Assembly (NCBI RefSeq): GCF_003097235.1
Contig: NZ_QEQQ01000009.1
Location: 62,001 to 126,000, forward strand
Reading direction: 5' to 3'
From: Pseudomonas sp. CC120222-01a
Lineage (GTDB): Bacteria > Pseudomonadota > Gammaproteobacteria > Pseudomonadales > Pseudomonadaceae
Length of the DNA: 64,000 bases
The notes below the pieces were generated by a model, which saw only the letters and a list, made by a program, of their open reading frames with translations, was not told the origin of the DNA and searched no databases. This document shows, one piece after another, positions 46,428 through 60,171 of the stretch. The translations under genes were made by a program, and so were the position numbers. Position 1 is the stretch's first letter. Every line of letters begins with the position of its first letter.

Positions 46428-47489
46428 TCAACCGGCCCGACGCAACAACCACACGCCAGCCAAGGCACAGATGCCCGCCGGTATCACCACCGCCAGCAGC
46501 GGCGGGAAGCCGAACACCTGGCTCGACGGGCCCAGCAGGTCCTGGCCAATGCGGAACGCGAAGCCCACCAGCACACCCGTGAAGACGCGCTGGCCGAGGG
46601 TGACCGAACGCAGCGGGCCGAAGATGAAGGAAATCGCCATCAGCACCAGCGCTGCAGTTACCAGCGGCTGCATCACCTTGGTCCAGAACGCCAGCCAGTA
46701 ACGGGCGTTGTTCAGGCCCTGATCGGACAGGTAGTGGATGTAGTCCCACAGCCCGGTGATCGACAGTGACTCAGGGGCCATGATCACGGTATTGAGCAGT
46801 TGCGGCGTCAGCGAAACGTCCCAGCGCTCGGTCGGCGTCTTCACCACTTCGGTATGGTCACCGCGGAAGAAAGTGGTGTTGATGTCGCTGAGCGTCCAGT
46901 GGTCGTTGTTGTACTGGGCACGCCGGGCAAAGCTCGAGGTCTGGATCTTGCGCTCGCTGTCGAAGGTATAACGGGTCACACCCAGCAGCAGGCCATTGGG
47001 CTGCACAGAGTTGATGTGCACGAACTCCTCGCCCTGGCGGTGCCACATGCCATGCCTGGAGCTTTGCGCTTCACCACCACCCTGGGCCAGGGAACGGTCG
47101 GCCTGGGCCTTGTTCTCAGTGACCGGGGCTACGTACTCACCAATCAGCAGGCCAACCAGCATCAGCACCAGCATCGGCTTCATCACCGCCCAGACGATGC
47201 GGCCGATGGAGACACCGGCGGCGCGCATGATGGTCAGCTCACTGTTGCTGGCCAGGCTGCCGAGGCCGATCAGGCAGCCGATCAGTGCCGCCATCGGCAG
47301 CATTTCGTACAGGCGCCGAGGTGCCGTCAGCAGAACGAAATTGCCCGCGTCCAGCAAGGTGTAGGTATCGCTCAGTTCACCCATCTCGTCGATGAAGGCG
47401 AACAGCGAGGCCAGGCCGAGAATGATCCCCAGCACGGCCAGGATGGCCAGCAGCACGCTCATGCCGATGTAGCGGTCGAGCTTACCCAT
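46428..47489 (-). CDS. lptG: LPS export ABC transporter permease LptG
   Basis: Inner-membrane component of the LptB2FG complex that extracts lipopolysaccharide and feeds the LptC-A-D bridge. The 353 residues have an N-terminal pair of helices (about 8-30 and 55-80), a helix near 100-120, a periplasmic beta-jellyroll-like domain (about 125-265) and three C-terminal helices. The start MGKLDRYIG is chosen because it overlaps lptF by 8 bp and matches the family. Confidence 0.95.
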   Translation of the reverse strand: MGKLDRYIGMSVLLAILAVLGIILGLASLFAFIDEMGELSDTYTLLDAGNFVLLTAPRRLYEMLPMAALIGCLIGLGSLASNSELTIMRAAGVSIGRIVWAVMKPMLVLMLVGLLIGEYVAPVTENKAQADRSLAQGGGEAQSSRHGMWHRQGEEFVHINSVQPNGLLLGVTRYTFDSERKIQTSSFARRAQYNNDHWTLSDINTTFFRGDHTEVVKTPTERWDVSLTPQLLNTVIMAPESLSITGLWDYIHYLSDQGLNNARYWLAFWTKVMQPLVTAALVLMAISFIFGPLRSVTLGQRVFTGVLVGFAFRIGQDLLGPSSQVFGFPPLLAVVIPAGICALAGVWLLRRAG

Positions 47490-48597
47490 GGGCCACCTCC
47501 GCACGACGGGCAGCCATTTTCAGGCGCAGCGGTTCCCAATACATCAAGGCCAGGCCGATCAGCAGGAACAGGCCATGCACCCACCAGATGCCCAGGCTGA
47601 TCGGCAATTTGCCCTTCTCCAGGGCGCCGCGTACGGAAATCAGCATTGTCAGGTAAGCCATGTACAGAAGAATTGCCGGTAACAGCTTGAGGAAGCGACC
47701 CTGGCGCGGGTTGACCCTGGCCAGTGGCACCGCCATCAAGGTCACGATGAACACCAGGATCGGCAGCGACAGGCGCCATTGCAGCTCGGCACGCTCGCGC
47801 AGGTCGGTCTTGCCGAACAGCTCAAGGGTCGGGATGGCTTCGCGATCGGTCACGTCTTCGGCGACTTCAGGCTTGGGCAGCAAGACACCATAGGTGTCGT
47901 ACTTGATGGCACGGTAGTCGGCCTGCCCCGGGTTACCGTCGTAGCGGTAGCCGTTCTCCAGCACCAGGTAGCGATTGCCATCGGCCTGGATTTCCTGGTG
48001 GCCCCGTTCGGCGACCAGTACCGAAGGCGCACGATCCTTGGTCTTGTCCTGGTTGAAGCGCTTCTCGGAAATGAACACTCCGGCCAGCTTGACGCGGTCG
48101 TCCGACAGCTGCTCGGTGTAAGTGACCCGCGAACCGTCGCGCAGGGTCTGGAAGCGGCCCGGCACCAGGGTATCGAACTCGGTCATGGCATCCTGCTGGG
48201 CAACGATCTTCTGCACCTGGGCAACGCCCAGCGGTGACAGGCTCAGGCTCAGCCAGGCGACCAGCAGGGCGACCAGGGCCGCCGGCGCCATGGTCAGGCC
48301 CAGCAGGCGCTGCTGGCTCATGCCGGTCGCCGACAGGACGGTCATTTCGCTTTCCAGGTACAGCCGGCCGTACGCCAGGAGAATGCCGAGGAACAGGCCC
48401 AGCGGCAAAATCAGCTGCAGGAAACCTGGCATGCGGAAGCCCATGATCAGGAACAGCACACCCGGGTCGAGAATGCCCTGAGCCGCCTGGGCCAGGTACT
48501 TGATGAAGCGCCCGCTCATGATGATCACCAGCAGCACGGCGCTGACGGCGCTCAAGGTCACCAGGACCTCGCGGGACAGATAACGAAAGACGATCAA
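47482..48597 (-). CDS. lptF: LPS export ABC transporter permease LptF
   Basis: Partner permease of LptG in the LPS exporter. The 371 residues have helices at about 9-30, 50-75 and 95-120, a periplasmic domain (about 130-265) and three more helices. The start is most likely TTG (giving MIVFRYLSREV): an AGGAG lies 8 nt upstream of it, while the in-frame GTG nine bases earlier overlaps that AGGAG and has no ribosome site of its own. Divergent from pepA across 289 bp. Confidence 0.94.
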   Translation of the reverse strand: MIVFRYLSREVLVTLSAVSAVLLVIIMSGRFIKYLAQAAQGILDPGVLFLIMGFRMPGFLQLILPLGLFLGILLAYGRLYLESEMTVLSATGMSQQRLLGLTMAPAALVALLVAWLSLSLSPLGVAQVQKIVAQQDAMTEFDTLVPGRFQTLRDGSRVTYTEQLSDDRVKLAGVFISEKRFNQDKTKDRAPSVLVAERGHQEIQADGNRYLVLENGYRYDGNPGQADYRAIKYDTYGVLLPKPEVAEDVTDREAIPTLELFGKTDLRERAELQWRLSLPILVFIVTLMAVPLARVNPRQGRFLKLLPAILLYMAYLTMLISVRGALEKGKLPISLGIWWVHGLFLLIGLALMYWEPLRLKMAARRAEVAHG

Positions 48598-48853
48598 ACC
48601 AGACACTCCTGGGTTGTCAGGGGCGGACTGCCAAACATTGGCCTGTGACAGCCAGGACCAAAGCCGGTTCGCCTAGGGCGAACCTCCATGTAAAGTGCGC
48701 GCATTATCCTGTGATTGGCCGCGCCTGTCACTTGGCGGCGCATGAAGGCCAATATCGGGGTTGTCAGCACGCTTGCGGGAGGCTCAAACTGGCAGCTTTT
48801 CAACTGGCACGCGACAACGCGGCCAGGCCCGTCCAGAGCGCGAAATCGCATAG

Positions 48854-50380
<1,527 letters not shown>

Positions 50381-50430
50381 TGCCGTGAAGCCGGCGGCGC
50401 TCCAGGTGCCGCCGGCTGGCAGACCACACC

Positions 50431-50859
50431 ATGAGCAAAGTCGATTTCTATATCTTGCCCACCGACTCGCTGTCGGCGCGGTTGGACTTCGCCTGCAAGC
50501 TGTGCGAGAAGGCCTGGCGCCTCGGCCACCGGGTCTATCTCCATTGCCAGGATGCCGAGCAGCGCAACGAGCTGGATCAGCGCCTGTGGCACTTCAAGGG
50601 CGAAGCCTTCGTGCCCCATGACCTGGCTGAAGTGCACGCGGATGCCAGGGTAGCCCTGGGTCTCGCCGACAATGCCGGCGAACACCGTGACTTGCTGATC
50701 AACCTGGGTGCCGGTGTACCGGGGTTCGTCGGCCAGTTCGAGCGGGTTGCCGAGATCGTTGTCGAGGAGCCCGGCATTCGCCAATCGGCCCGCGAGCGGT
50801 TCCGTTTCTACCGCGAACAGGGCTATGCTCTGCAAGACCACCGCTTACAGCGACTTTAA
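50431..50859 (+). CDS. holC: DNA polymerase III subunit chi
   Basis: Clamp-loader accessory subunit that links the replisome to SSB. The 142 residues match HolC: VDFYILPTDSLSARLDFACKLCEKAWR, abbreviated to its ends, at the N-terminus, then VYLHCQDAEQRNELDQRLW and FVPHDL. The C-terminal helix ends in a basic tail. It is 50 bp after pepA and 5 bp before the next small gene, as in other gamma-proteobacteria where holC lies between pepA and valS. Confidence 0.94.
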   Translation: MSKVDFYILPTDSLSARLDFACKLCEKAWRLGHRVYLHCQDAEQRNELDQRLWHFKGEAFVPHDLAEVHADARVALGLADNAGEHRDLLINLGAGVPGFVGQFERVAEIVVEEPGIRQSARERFRFYREQGYALQDHRLQRL

Positions 50860-50864
50860 CGACG

Positions 50865-51236
50865 ATGGACAAGCCTTCCGCCCTACCCGATTCCGCTCAT
50901 CTGCTGGACGATCTGGAGTCGATTCGCCAACTGCTCGGCGATGCCGACCTGCAGCCGCCGCTGCTGACCGAAACCGTCGAGCAGATTCCGTTGTTGCTCG
51001 ATGTGCCCGCAGGTAACCCGGCGCCAGCGCCTGTAGCCGAGCCTGTGGCCGCTGAGCCCGAGGATGATCCGCAGACCCGCCGCCAGGACACCCTGCTGCA
51101 TCTGGAGAGCGAGTTGCGCGCCGCCGCGCAGATGATCATGCAGGACGTGATCAACGACTTCACCCCGCACATCGAGAACGAGATCAAGCGCCGCCTGGAT
51201 GCGCGGATCGAGCGTTTGATCAAGCGCTCCGAGTAA
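50865..51236 (+). CDS. Conserved acidic hypothetical protein downstream of holC
   Basis: A 123-residue protein with an acidic N-terminal half (LLDDLESIRQLLGD), a Pro/Ala/Glu-rich linker (about 45-70), and a C-terminal amphipathic helix (residues 75-120) with HIENEIKRRLDARIERLIKR. There is no signal peptide and no enzyme motif. The 5-bp gap to holC suggests coupled translation. I do not recognise a named family; the pepA-holC-this gene-valS order is known in Pseudomonas and may mean a replication-related role, which is only inference. Confidence 0.8.
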   Translation: MDKPSALPDSAHLLDDLESIRQLLGDADLQPPLLTETVEQIPLLLDVPAGNPAPAPVAEPVAAEPEDDPQTRRQDTLLHLESELRAAAQMIMQDVINDFTPHIENEIKRRLDARIERLIKRSE

Positions 51237-51241
51237 ACCCT

Positions 51242-51347
51242 GGGGGCGCTCTGCGCCCCTTTCGCGACACAAGGCCGCTCCCACAGTTGAACGCATTCCT
51301 CCTGTGGGAGCGGCCTTGTGTCGCGAAAGGGCTGCAAAGCAGCCCCC
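51242..51347. repeat. Inverted REP pair (GTGGGAG ends inward)
   Basis: The left arm ends GGCCGCTCCCAC and the right arm starts GTGGGAGCGGCC; the outer ends are GGGGGCGC-like and AGCAGCCCCC. It starts 6 bp after the small gene and lies upstream of valS. Confidence 0.9.
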
Positions 51348-51422
51348 GGGCTGTCGCCTAAACCCTGTGCCTTCGTTATACTTTTCGGCTTTCCCGAATA
51401 AATGCACAGGGTCCCGCCGCGC

Positions 51423-54269
<2,847 letters not shown>

Positions 54270-54286
54270 TCACTAGAGAGACCGTT

Positions 54287-54406
54287 GGGGCCGCTGCGCG
54301 GCCCTTTCGCGACACAAGGCCGCTCCCACAGGACGGCGCCAAACCTGAAGGCGCCGCTATCCTGTGGGAGCGGCCTTGTGTCGCGAAAGGGGCGCGAAGC
54401 GGCCCC
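54287..54406. repeat. Inverted REP pair (GTGGGAG ends inward)
   Basis: The left arm runs from GGGGCCGCTGCGCGGCCC to CCGCTCCCAC, the right arm from GTGGGAGCGGCC to GCGGCCCC. It starts 18 bp after the valS stop. Confidence 0.9.
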
Positions 54407-54447
54407 AGGCTCCTCAAGCCACCGCTCGTATAGGGCTGGACACTGAC

Positions 54448-55401
54448 ATGACTCCGAATAAACCCACCCTGCACCCGCGCAACCGCCACCAGGGCCGCTA
54501 CGACTTCCCCAGCCTGATCAAGGCCCACCCTGACCTGGCTCGCTTCACCATCACCAATCCCCACGGCAAACCCAGCATCGACTTCGCCAACCCTGAAGCC
54601 GTGCGGGTGTTCAACCGTGCCCTGCTCAAGGCGCAATACGGCATCCAGCACTGGGACATTCCTGCCGACTACCTGTGCCCGCCAATCCCCGGCCGCGCCG
54701 ACTACATCCACGTGGCCGCCGACCTGCTGGCCGAGGACAATGCCGGTGAGGTGCCCCGAGGCGCCCAGGTGCGTGCGCTGGACATCGGCGTAGGTGCCAA
54801 CTGCATCTACCCGCTGCTGGGCCATAGCGATTACCGTTGGCGCTTTCTCGGCTCGGACATCGACCCGGTGGCGCTGGCCTCGGCCAAGGCCATTGTCCAG
54901 GCCAACAGTTTGGGCAAGGGCATCAGCCTGCGCCTGCAAGCCAACCGCAAGCACATCCTCAGCGGCCTGCTGCAAGCGGATGAGCGCTTCGACCTGACCC
55001 TGTGCAACCCGCCCTTCCACGCCTCGCGCGAAGAGGCCACCCGCGGCAGCCAGCGCAAGTGGAAGAACCTCGGCAAGCAAGACCCCAAGCGCAAGCTGCC
55101 GGTGCTCAACTTCGGCGGGCAGAACAACGAACTGTGGTGCGAGGGCGGCGAGATCCGCTTCGTCACCCAACTGGTCGACGAAAGCGCGCAGTACGCACAG
55201 CAGGTGCTGTGGTTCACCAGCCTGGTGTCCAAGGCCAGCAACCTGCCTGGTATCGAGGCAGCGCTGAAGAAGGCCGGCGCCAAGGCCGTGCGCATCGCCG
55301 AGATGGGCCAGGGCCAGAAGCAGAGCCGCATGGTCGCCTGGAGCTTCCACGACGACATCGCACGCCAGGCCTGGCATGCCGGGCGCAAATCGCAGGCATG
55401 A
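54448..55401 (+). CDS. rlmF: 23S rRNA (adenine(1618)-N6)-methyltransferase RlmF
   Basis: AdoMet-dependent methyltransferase that modifies A1618 of 23S rRNA. The 317 residues show a short N-terminal segment ([14 protein letters not shown]), AdoMet-binding [16 protein letters not shown] (about 111-126) and the N6-adenine NPPF motif at 187-190, followed by HASREEA. The start [12 protein letters not shown] is preferred; the open frame upstream runs through the REP pair. It converges with hupN over a shared terminator. Confidence 0.95.
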   Translation: MTPNKPTLHPRNRHQGRYDFPSLIKAHPDLARFTITNPHGKPSIDFANPEAVRVFNRALLKAQYGIQHWDIPADYLCPPIPGRADYIHVAADLLAEDNAGEVPRGAQVRALDIGVGANCIYPLLGHSDYRWRFLGSDIDPVALASAKAIVQANSLGKGISLRLQANRKHILSGLLQADERFDLTLCNPPFHASREEATRGSQRKWKNLGKQDPKRKLPVLNFGGQNNELWCEGGEIRFVTQLVDESAQYAQQVLWFTSLVSKASNLPGIEAALKKAGAKAVRIAEMGQGQKQSRMVAWSFHDDIARQAWHAGRKSQA

Positions 55402-55434
55402 AAAAACCGCGCCCGAGCAAGCCGGGCGCGGTTC
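55401..55434 (-). terminator. Terminator of hupN, close to the rlmF stop
   Basis: ACCGCGCCCG, 7 nt, CGGGCGCGGT; on the minus strand it is followed by six T. On the plus strand only two T follow, so it mainly serves hupN. Confidence 0.88.
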
Positions 55435-55452
55435 TGGTCAACGCATCAACAA

Positions 55453-55734
55453 TTACTTGTTGATGGAATCGTTCAGGGCTTTGGCCGGAACGAACTTGAC
55501 GACTTTCTTGGCAGCGATTTCGATGGCAGCGCCAGTCGAAGGGTTGCGGCCGGTACGGGCAGGACGCTCGGTGACTTTCAGCTTGCCGATGCCTGGCAGG
55601 GTGATTTCAGCGCCGTTTTCCAGTTGGTCGGCAACGATCTGGCCCAGTTGCTCCAGTGCGTTACGAGCGGTGGTTTTTGGCGCGTCGATGGCTTCAGCGA
55701 TGTCGGCAATCAGTTGGTCTTTGGTCAATGCCAT
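55453..55734 (-). CDS. hupN: HU-family nucleoid protein
   Basis: A 93-residue histone-like DNA-bending protein. It has the HU fold: helical N-terminus (MALTKDQLIADIAEA), LPGIGKLKVTERPARTGRNPSTG with the DNA-intercalating proline arm (abbreviated; about 46-68), and a C-terminal helix. It is slightly longer than E. coli HU (90 residues). The gene is monocistronic and close to ndpA, another nucleoid gene. P. putida has several HU genes; this position suits hupN. Confidence 0.92.
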   Translation of the reverse strand: MALTKDQLIADIAEAIDAPKTTARNALEQLGQIVADQLENGAEITLPGIGKLKVTERPARTGRNPSTGAAIEIAAKKVVKFVPAKALNDSINK

Positions 55735-56127
55735 GGTGGTGTTCCTTCCCTATCTAAATCAGTGGTTATGCAGCGTTCTACGACGTTATCGGGCCAGCCC
55801 CTGAGTTCTGGAGGGCCGCGCCAATCGCGCATGTAGATGCGTAAATCGGCGTTTGGTTCGACACGGCATGAGCACGCTGCCAGCAATGCGCCACACGAGG
55901 GGCGCAAGACCGCGCAAAGCTACCACAGGAATGGATAAATATCCGCTACCCGCTTCGATTTAGTGCAGGTTTTTCGGGGGTTTCAGCCGAAAACCCACAA
56001 ATTTGAACAAAAAACGAACAACCGACATTTCTGCCAACATCCGGCCACTGCAGCGCCTGTTGTCTGGGGTAAACTGGACGACTTTTGCAGCGCGGCCTGT
56101 GGCCGCCCCAGACTCACCGAGAATTCC
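55735..56127. other. 393-bp divergent intergenic region hupN/ndpA
   Basis: No credible gene is seen. It holds the hupN ribosome site (GGAAGGAAC) and an imperfect hairpin at about 55966-55994 (GGTTTTTCGG with CCGAAAACC). I could not place a convincing -35/-10 pair for either gene. Confidence 0.6.
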
Positions 56128-57135
56128 ATGCCAATCCGTCATTGCATCGTTCACCTGATCGACAAGAAGCCCGATGGCAGCCCCGCCGTGCTCCATGCAC
56201 GGGATACCGAGCTGGGCGCATCGGACGCCATCGAAAACCTGCTGGCCGACCTCAACGACAGCTACAACGCCAAGCAAGGCAAGGCTTGGGGCTTCTTCCA
56301 CGGCGAGTCTGGTGCCTACCCACTGAGCGGCTGGTTGAAGCAGTATCTGGAAGACGAAAAGGACTTCGCCGCCTTCAGCCGGGTTGCGGTCGAGCATCTG
56401 CAAAAGCTGATGGAAGAATCCAACCTCTCCACTGGCGGTCACATCCTGTTCGCCCACTACCAGCAAGGCATGACCGACTACCTGGCCATCGCCCTGCTGC
56501 ATCACAGCGAAGGCGTGGCGGTGAACGCCGAGCTGGACGTGACACCGTCGCGCCACCTCGACCTCGGCCAGCTGCACCTGGCGGCGCGCATCAACTTGTC
56601 CGAGTGGAAGAACAACCAGAATTCCAAGCAGTACATCTCGTTCATCAAGGGCAAGAACGGCAAGAAGGTCTCGGACTACTTCCGCGACTTCATTGGCTGC
56701 CAGGAAGGTGTTGACGGCCCGGGCGAGACACGCACCCTGCTCAAGGCCTTCAGCGATTTCGTCGAAAGCGAGGACCTGCCGGAAGAAGCCGCCCGCGAGA
56801 AGACCCAGACCCTGGTCGAGTACGCCACCACCCAGACCAAGCTGGGTGAGCCGGTGACCCTGGAAGAGCTGTCGAGCCTGATCGACGAAGACCGCCCGAA
56901 GGCGTTCTACGACCACATTCGCAACAAGGACTACGGCCTGTCGCCGGAAATCCCCGCTGACAAGCGCACGCTCAACCAGTTCCGCCGTTTCACCGGGCGT
57001 GCCGAAGGCTTGTCGATCAGCTTCGAAGCGCACCTGCTGGGTGACAAGGTAGAGTATGACGAGGCCGCTGGCACCCTGATCATCAAAGGCCTGCCGACCA
57101 CCCTGGTTGATCAGCTCAAGCGCCGCAAGGACTGA
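56128..57135 (+). CDS. ndpA: Nucleoid-associated protein NdpA (YejK)
   Basis: Cytoplasmic nucleoid-bound protein, 335 residues, PF04245 family. Motifs include the N-terminal [15 protein letters not shown], an acidic central part, and the C-terminal [19 protein letters not shown]. The start MPIRHCIV is family-typical; the frame is open for 55 codons upstream but without family character. Its stop abuts the converging GIY-YIG gene with no gap. Confidence 0.93.
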   Translation: MPIRHCIVHLIDKKPDGSPAVLHARDTELGASDAIENLLADLNDSYNAKQGKAWGFFHGESGAYPLSGWLKQYLEDEKDFAAFSRVAVEHLQKLMEESNLSTGGHILFAHYQQGMTDYLAIALLHHSEGVAVNAELDVTPSRHLDLGQLHLAARINLSEWKNNQNSKQYISFIKGKNGKKVSDYFRDFIGCQEGVDGPGETRTLLKAFSDFVESEDLPEEAAREKTQTLVEYATTQTKLGEPVTLEELSSLIDEDRPKAFYDHIRNKDYGLSPEIPADKRTLNQFRRFTGRAEGLSISFEAHLLGDKVEYDEAAGTLIIKGLPTTLVDQLKRRKD

Positions 57136-57429
57136 TCAGACGGCCACATAGGAGGCGACCAGCGCCTCCTTGGCCGACTTGCGCAACTTCTTCACCAGGC
57201 GCTCCTGACGCAGCGCCTCGCCCTTGTCCGGCCACTGCTCGACATAGACCAGCGCCTGTGCCGGGCTGGTCTTGAAATAGCGGGCACCCTGGCCTTTCTG
57301 ATGGGCAACGAAACGCCGCTGCGGGTCATCGCTGATACCGCAGTACAGCGAGCCATTGGCAGCCCGCACCAGATACACGTACCACGGTTTGCATAGCGGC
57401 GTTTCGGCGGCTTCGTTGACGATGTTCAT
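57136..57429 (-). CDS. GIY-YIG nuclease-domain protein (UPF0213/YhbQ-like)
   Basis: A 97-residue protein with a single GIY-YIG domain: [18 protein letters not shown] carries the two conserved tyrosines and glycine, [17 protein letters not shown] the arginine, and the EALRQE segment the likely metal-binding glutamate. Small single-domain members act, or are presumed to act, on DNA, with an uncertain physiological role. It converges on ndpA with zero spacing. Confidence 0.9.
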   Translation of the reverse strand: MNIVNEAAETPLCKPWYVYLVRAANGSLYCGISDDPQRRFVAHQKGQGARYFKTSPAQALVYVEQWPDKGEALRQERLVKKLRKSAKEALVASYVAV

Positions 57430-57447
57430 GGCCGATAGCTTAACCGC

Positions 57448-57918
57448 TCAGCTCGCCTGCTGGAACGCGCGCAGCCCTTTGTAAGCCTGCTGACGCACCT
57501 TGTTCTGCAGCATCGGCGACCAACCCAGCAACAGCCCTGGCGCACCCAACGCCTGACGCGACCAGCGCCACAGGTTGAAGCTGTCGTCGTGCTGGCAGAT
57601 CAACCCATCGCGAATGACGAAGCGCGCCTGGATGTCGTTGACTACGGTGCGGCCGGTCTGGCTGAACAGGTAGGTTGCCACCCAGTGCGCGCAGCCGCTG
57701 TGCGAGTCGGCACGCACCTGGTCGAAAGTCAGCGAGAAGTCCTTGGCGCGGGTGGTCAGCATGCGCCACATGTCACCAACGTCGCGACCGTTCAACGTAC
57801 CGAACACCGGGTCGCTGAAGACGATGTCGCCGCTGTAGCAGGCCACCATGGCCTCGGCATCCAGGCGCTGAAAGGCCTGGTAGAAGCGAGTGATCAGGTC
57901 ACGGTTGGTGTCAGTCAT
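57448..57918 (-). CDS. NTF2-like/SnoaL-type fold protein
   Basis: A 156-residue protein with an NTF2-like cone fold: DLITRFYQAFQRLDAEAMVACY, DIVFSDPVFGTLNGRDVGDMW and the C-terminal QHDDSFNLWRWSRQALG. Such folds bind small molecules or act as isomerase-like enzymes, but no specific substrate is indicated. The start MTDTNRDLI is chosen because the upstream frame runs into the REP region. It lies 18 bp before the GIY-YIG gene on the same strand. Confidence 0.85.
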   Translation of the reverse strand: MTDTNRDLITRFYQAFQRLDAEAMVACYSGDIVFSDPVFGTLNGRDVGDMWRMLTTRAKDFSLTFDQVRADSHSGCAHWVATYLFSQTGRTVVNDIQARFVIRDGLICQHDDSFNLWRWSRQALGAPGLLLGWSPMLQNKVRQQAYKGLRAFQQAS

Positions 57919-57982
57919 GGAAGCAGGTCCGTCCTGGGAGTGGGAAGCAGCACAATAATCTGCCCCACCTGCATACGCCAGT

Positions 57983-58083
57983 GCCGGCCTCTTCGCGGGC
58001 ACGCCCGCTCCCACAGGTTCCTCGCAAGCATCAAGGTCTGCGCAGTACCTGTGGGAGCGGGCATGCCCGCGAAGAGGCCAGCA
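57983..58083. repeat. Inverted REP pair (GTGGGAG ends inward, GCGGGC type)
   Basis: The left arm is GCCGGCCTCTTCGCGGGC to GCCCGCTCCCAC and the right arm is its inverted copy, GTGGGAGCGGGC to GAAGAGGCCAGC. It is the same sub-type as the pair before glk and lies between the MFS and NTF2-like genes. Confidence 0.9.
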
Positions 58084-58089
58084 CAGGCT

Positions 58090-59370
58090 TCAGAGTTTTT
58101 CGCTGGTCACCTGCACATGCAAAGCCCGCCCGGCACCCAGCCCGAAGACGATCGCCCCGATGCCCAGCACGGCAAAGATCCAGCCCACCGCCGCCCAACC
58201 CCCAGTCAGGTCATGCACCAGGCCAACCGCGAACGGCCCCATGGACGCCAAGGTATAACCCACCCCCTGGGCCATGCTCGACAGGTTCGCCGCCACATGG
58301 GCATCCTTCGAGCGCAGCACGATCAGCGTAAGGGCCAAGGCGAAAGTACCGCCCTGCCCCAGCCCCAGCAGCACCGCCCAGCCCCACAGCCCGTCGATGG
58401 GGGCATACAGGCAACCGAACAGCCCCGCCAAGGTCACCAGCATCACGATCACGATCGCCAGCCGCTGGTCCTTGCCACGGGTCGCCAGCCAGGGGGCGCC
58501 CAGCGAGCTGATCAGCTGCACGATGACCGAGCCGGACAGCACCAGGCCCGCTTCGGTCGGACTCAGGCCACGGCCAATGAGGATCGACGGCAACCAGCCA
58601 AACACGATGTACGCCAGCGATGACTGCAGCCCCATGTACAGCGTTACCTGCCACGCCAGCGGGTCACGCCACAGCCCGCGCACCCGGTAGGCGGCCTTGT
58701 GCAGGCCATGGCCCTGGCGCGCTTGCGGCAACCAGATGAGCATGGCCAATAGCGCCGGTAGCATCCAGAAGCCCAGGCCAAGCGCCCAGTTGTCATCGAA
58801 ATGCTGGGTCAGCGGCACGGTAGCCCCCGCTGCCATGGCCGCGCCCAGGCACAGGGCCATGGTGTAGACCCCGGTCAGGGTGCCGGCATGCTGCGGGAAG
58901 TCGCGCTTGACGATACCGGGCAACAGCACACCGATGATGCCGATGCTGGCCCCGGCCATGACGCTGCCGATGAATACGCCGACGCCCCCCAACGCGCTAC
59001 GCACCACGATCCCCAACGCCAGGGTGAGCAGGATGCCCAGGATCACCCGCTCGCTGCCGAAACGCCGCGCCAGCAGCGGTGCCAGCGGTGCGAACAGCCC
59101 CAGGCAGAGCACCGGCAAGGTGGTCAGCAGACCCGCTTCGGAGGCATTCAGGCCCAGCCCTGCAGAGACCTGCCCGAGCACCGGTGCCATGCTCGACAAC
59201 GCCGGGCGCAGGTTCAGTGCCACCAGCACCAGGCCCAGCAGCAACAACCAGGGCCGCTGCAGGGCCGGCGGTTGTTGTTGCACATGGGCATCGTCGGCCT
59301 CGGCGTCGATCAGCAGTTGTTCCAGTTCTCGCTCGCGGACAGGCGTATCTCGGGTCAATGGTTCAGCCAT
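58090..59370 (-). CDS. MFS transporter (CynX/cyanate-transporter subfamily)
   Basis: Inner-membrane major-facilitator protein of 426 residues with about 12 helices beginning near residue 44. The N-terminal 40 residues are acidic and cytoplasmic. Segments such as LNLRPALSSMAPVLGQV, TLPVLCLGLFAPLAPLLARR and ASIGIIGVLLPGIVKRDFP match the CynX/NimT subfamily. The substrate is unknown; cyanate is only the name of the family's founder. It is 12 bp downstream of the GntR gene, so it is probably regulated by it. Confidence 0.88.
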   Translation of the reverse strand: MAEPLTRDTPVRERELEQLLIDAEADDAHVQQQPPALQRPWLLLLGLVLVALNLRPALSSMAPVLGQVSAGLGLNASEAGLLTTLPVLCLGLFAPLAPLLARRFGSERVILGILLTLALGIVVRSALGGVGVFIGSVMAGASIGIIGVLLPGIVKRDFPQHAGTLTGVYTMALCLGAAMAAGATVPLTQHFDDNWALGLGFWMLPALLAMLIWLPQARQGHGLHKAAYRVRGLWRDPLAWQVTLYMGLQSSLAYIVFGWLPSILIGRGLSPTEAGLVLSGSVIVQLISSLGAPWLATRGKDQRLAIVIVMLVTLAGLFGCLYAPIDGLWGWAVLLGLGQGGTFALALTLIVLRSKDAHVAANLSSMAQGVGYTLASMGPFAVGLVHDLTGGWAAVGWIFAVLGIGAIVFGLGAGRALHVQVTSEKL

Positions 59371-59382
59371 GGCCTTCTCGTC

Positions 59383-60033
59383 TCAGGATTCGATGAGGGT
59401 CCGGCTCAGGGCCTTGGCCCGCTCCGGATCGCGTTGTTCGATGGCGTCGAGGATCTGCCCGTGCAGGTCGAAGGTCGCCTGGCTGCGTGGCACGGTCGCC
59501 ATGTTGTGTTGCAGCGCGGCTGCCACCACGCCGGAAAAGTAGCGGTACAGCTCGCTCAGTGCCGGGTTGTGCGCGGCGTCGATCAGGCGTTGGTGAAACA
59601 CCAGGTCGCAACTGACATAGGCATCGACATCGCCGTGAAAATGCTCGGCACTGCCTGTCAATGCTGCGCGCAGGCCTTGCAGGTCCTCGTCGGTACGGCG
59701 CAACGCCGCCAGGCCGATCGCCTCGGACTCGAGGATGTGCCGTGTCTCGCGGGCCTGCTCCAGGGTGCAGCGCGACATGGCCTGCACAGCTTGCAGCGGA
59801 TCCTGGCAGGTGCGCAGGTAGCTGCCGTCCCCTTGGCGGATTTCCACCAGGCCGCTGAATGCCAGCACGCGCATGGCCTCGCGCACGGTATTGCGGCTGA
59901 TGCCCAGTTCCAGCGCCAGCTCCGGCTCGGTCGGCAGGCGCTGCCCGACTTGCCAGTCCCCTTGCAGGATGCGCTCCCGCATGCGATCGACCGCAAGTTC
60001 GACCAAAGAGCGCTTGGTCAATTCGCTGCTCAT
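59383..60033 (-). CDS. GntR/FadR-family transcriptional regulator
   Basis: A 216-residue regulator. The N-terminal winged helix (about 8-75) contains LPTEPELALELGISRNTVREAM and SGLVEIRQGDGSYL. The C-terminal FCD ligand domain (about 90-210) includes histidines that often bind metal (SCDLVFHQRLIDAAHNP). The ATG giving MSSELTKRS is preferred over an in-frame TTG three codons upstream. It is followed by an MFS transporter 12 bp away, and an inverted repeat upstream is a likely operator. The effector is unknown. Confidence 0.9.
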   Translation of the reverse strand: MSSELTKRSLVELAVDRMRERILQGDWQVGQRLPTEPELALELGISRNTVREAMRVLAFSGLVEIRQGDGSYLRTCQDPLQAVQAMSRCTLEQARETRHILESEAIGLAALRRTDEDLQGLRAALTGSAEHFHGDVDAYVSCDLVFHQRLIDAAHNPALSELYRYFSGVVAAALQHNMATVPRSQATFDLHGQILDAIEQRDPERAKALSRTLIES

Positions 60034-60096
60034 TTCACTCAACCAATCATCCGATGAATTTTCGGAGCTTAATGGAACGCCTTCCAGACATCAAAT

Positions 60097-60118
60097 CAAC
60101 TGGCATTTCTACCAGTTG
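60097..60118. promoter_or_regulatory. Perfect 7-bp inverted repeat between the GntR gene and the phosphodiesterase gene
   Basis: CAACTGG, 8 nt, CCAGTTG, 64 bp upstream of the GntR start and 54 bp upstream of the divergent phosphodiesterase start. It is a candidate operator for the FadR-type regulator; such regulators bind short inverted repeats. Confidence 0.55.
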
Positions 60119-60171
60119 TCAGCTGAGTGGCTTGTTGCAACGCTGGGCACGACTCCATCAAGGCCCCATTC

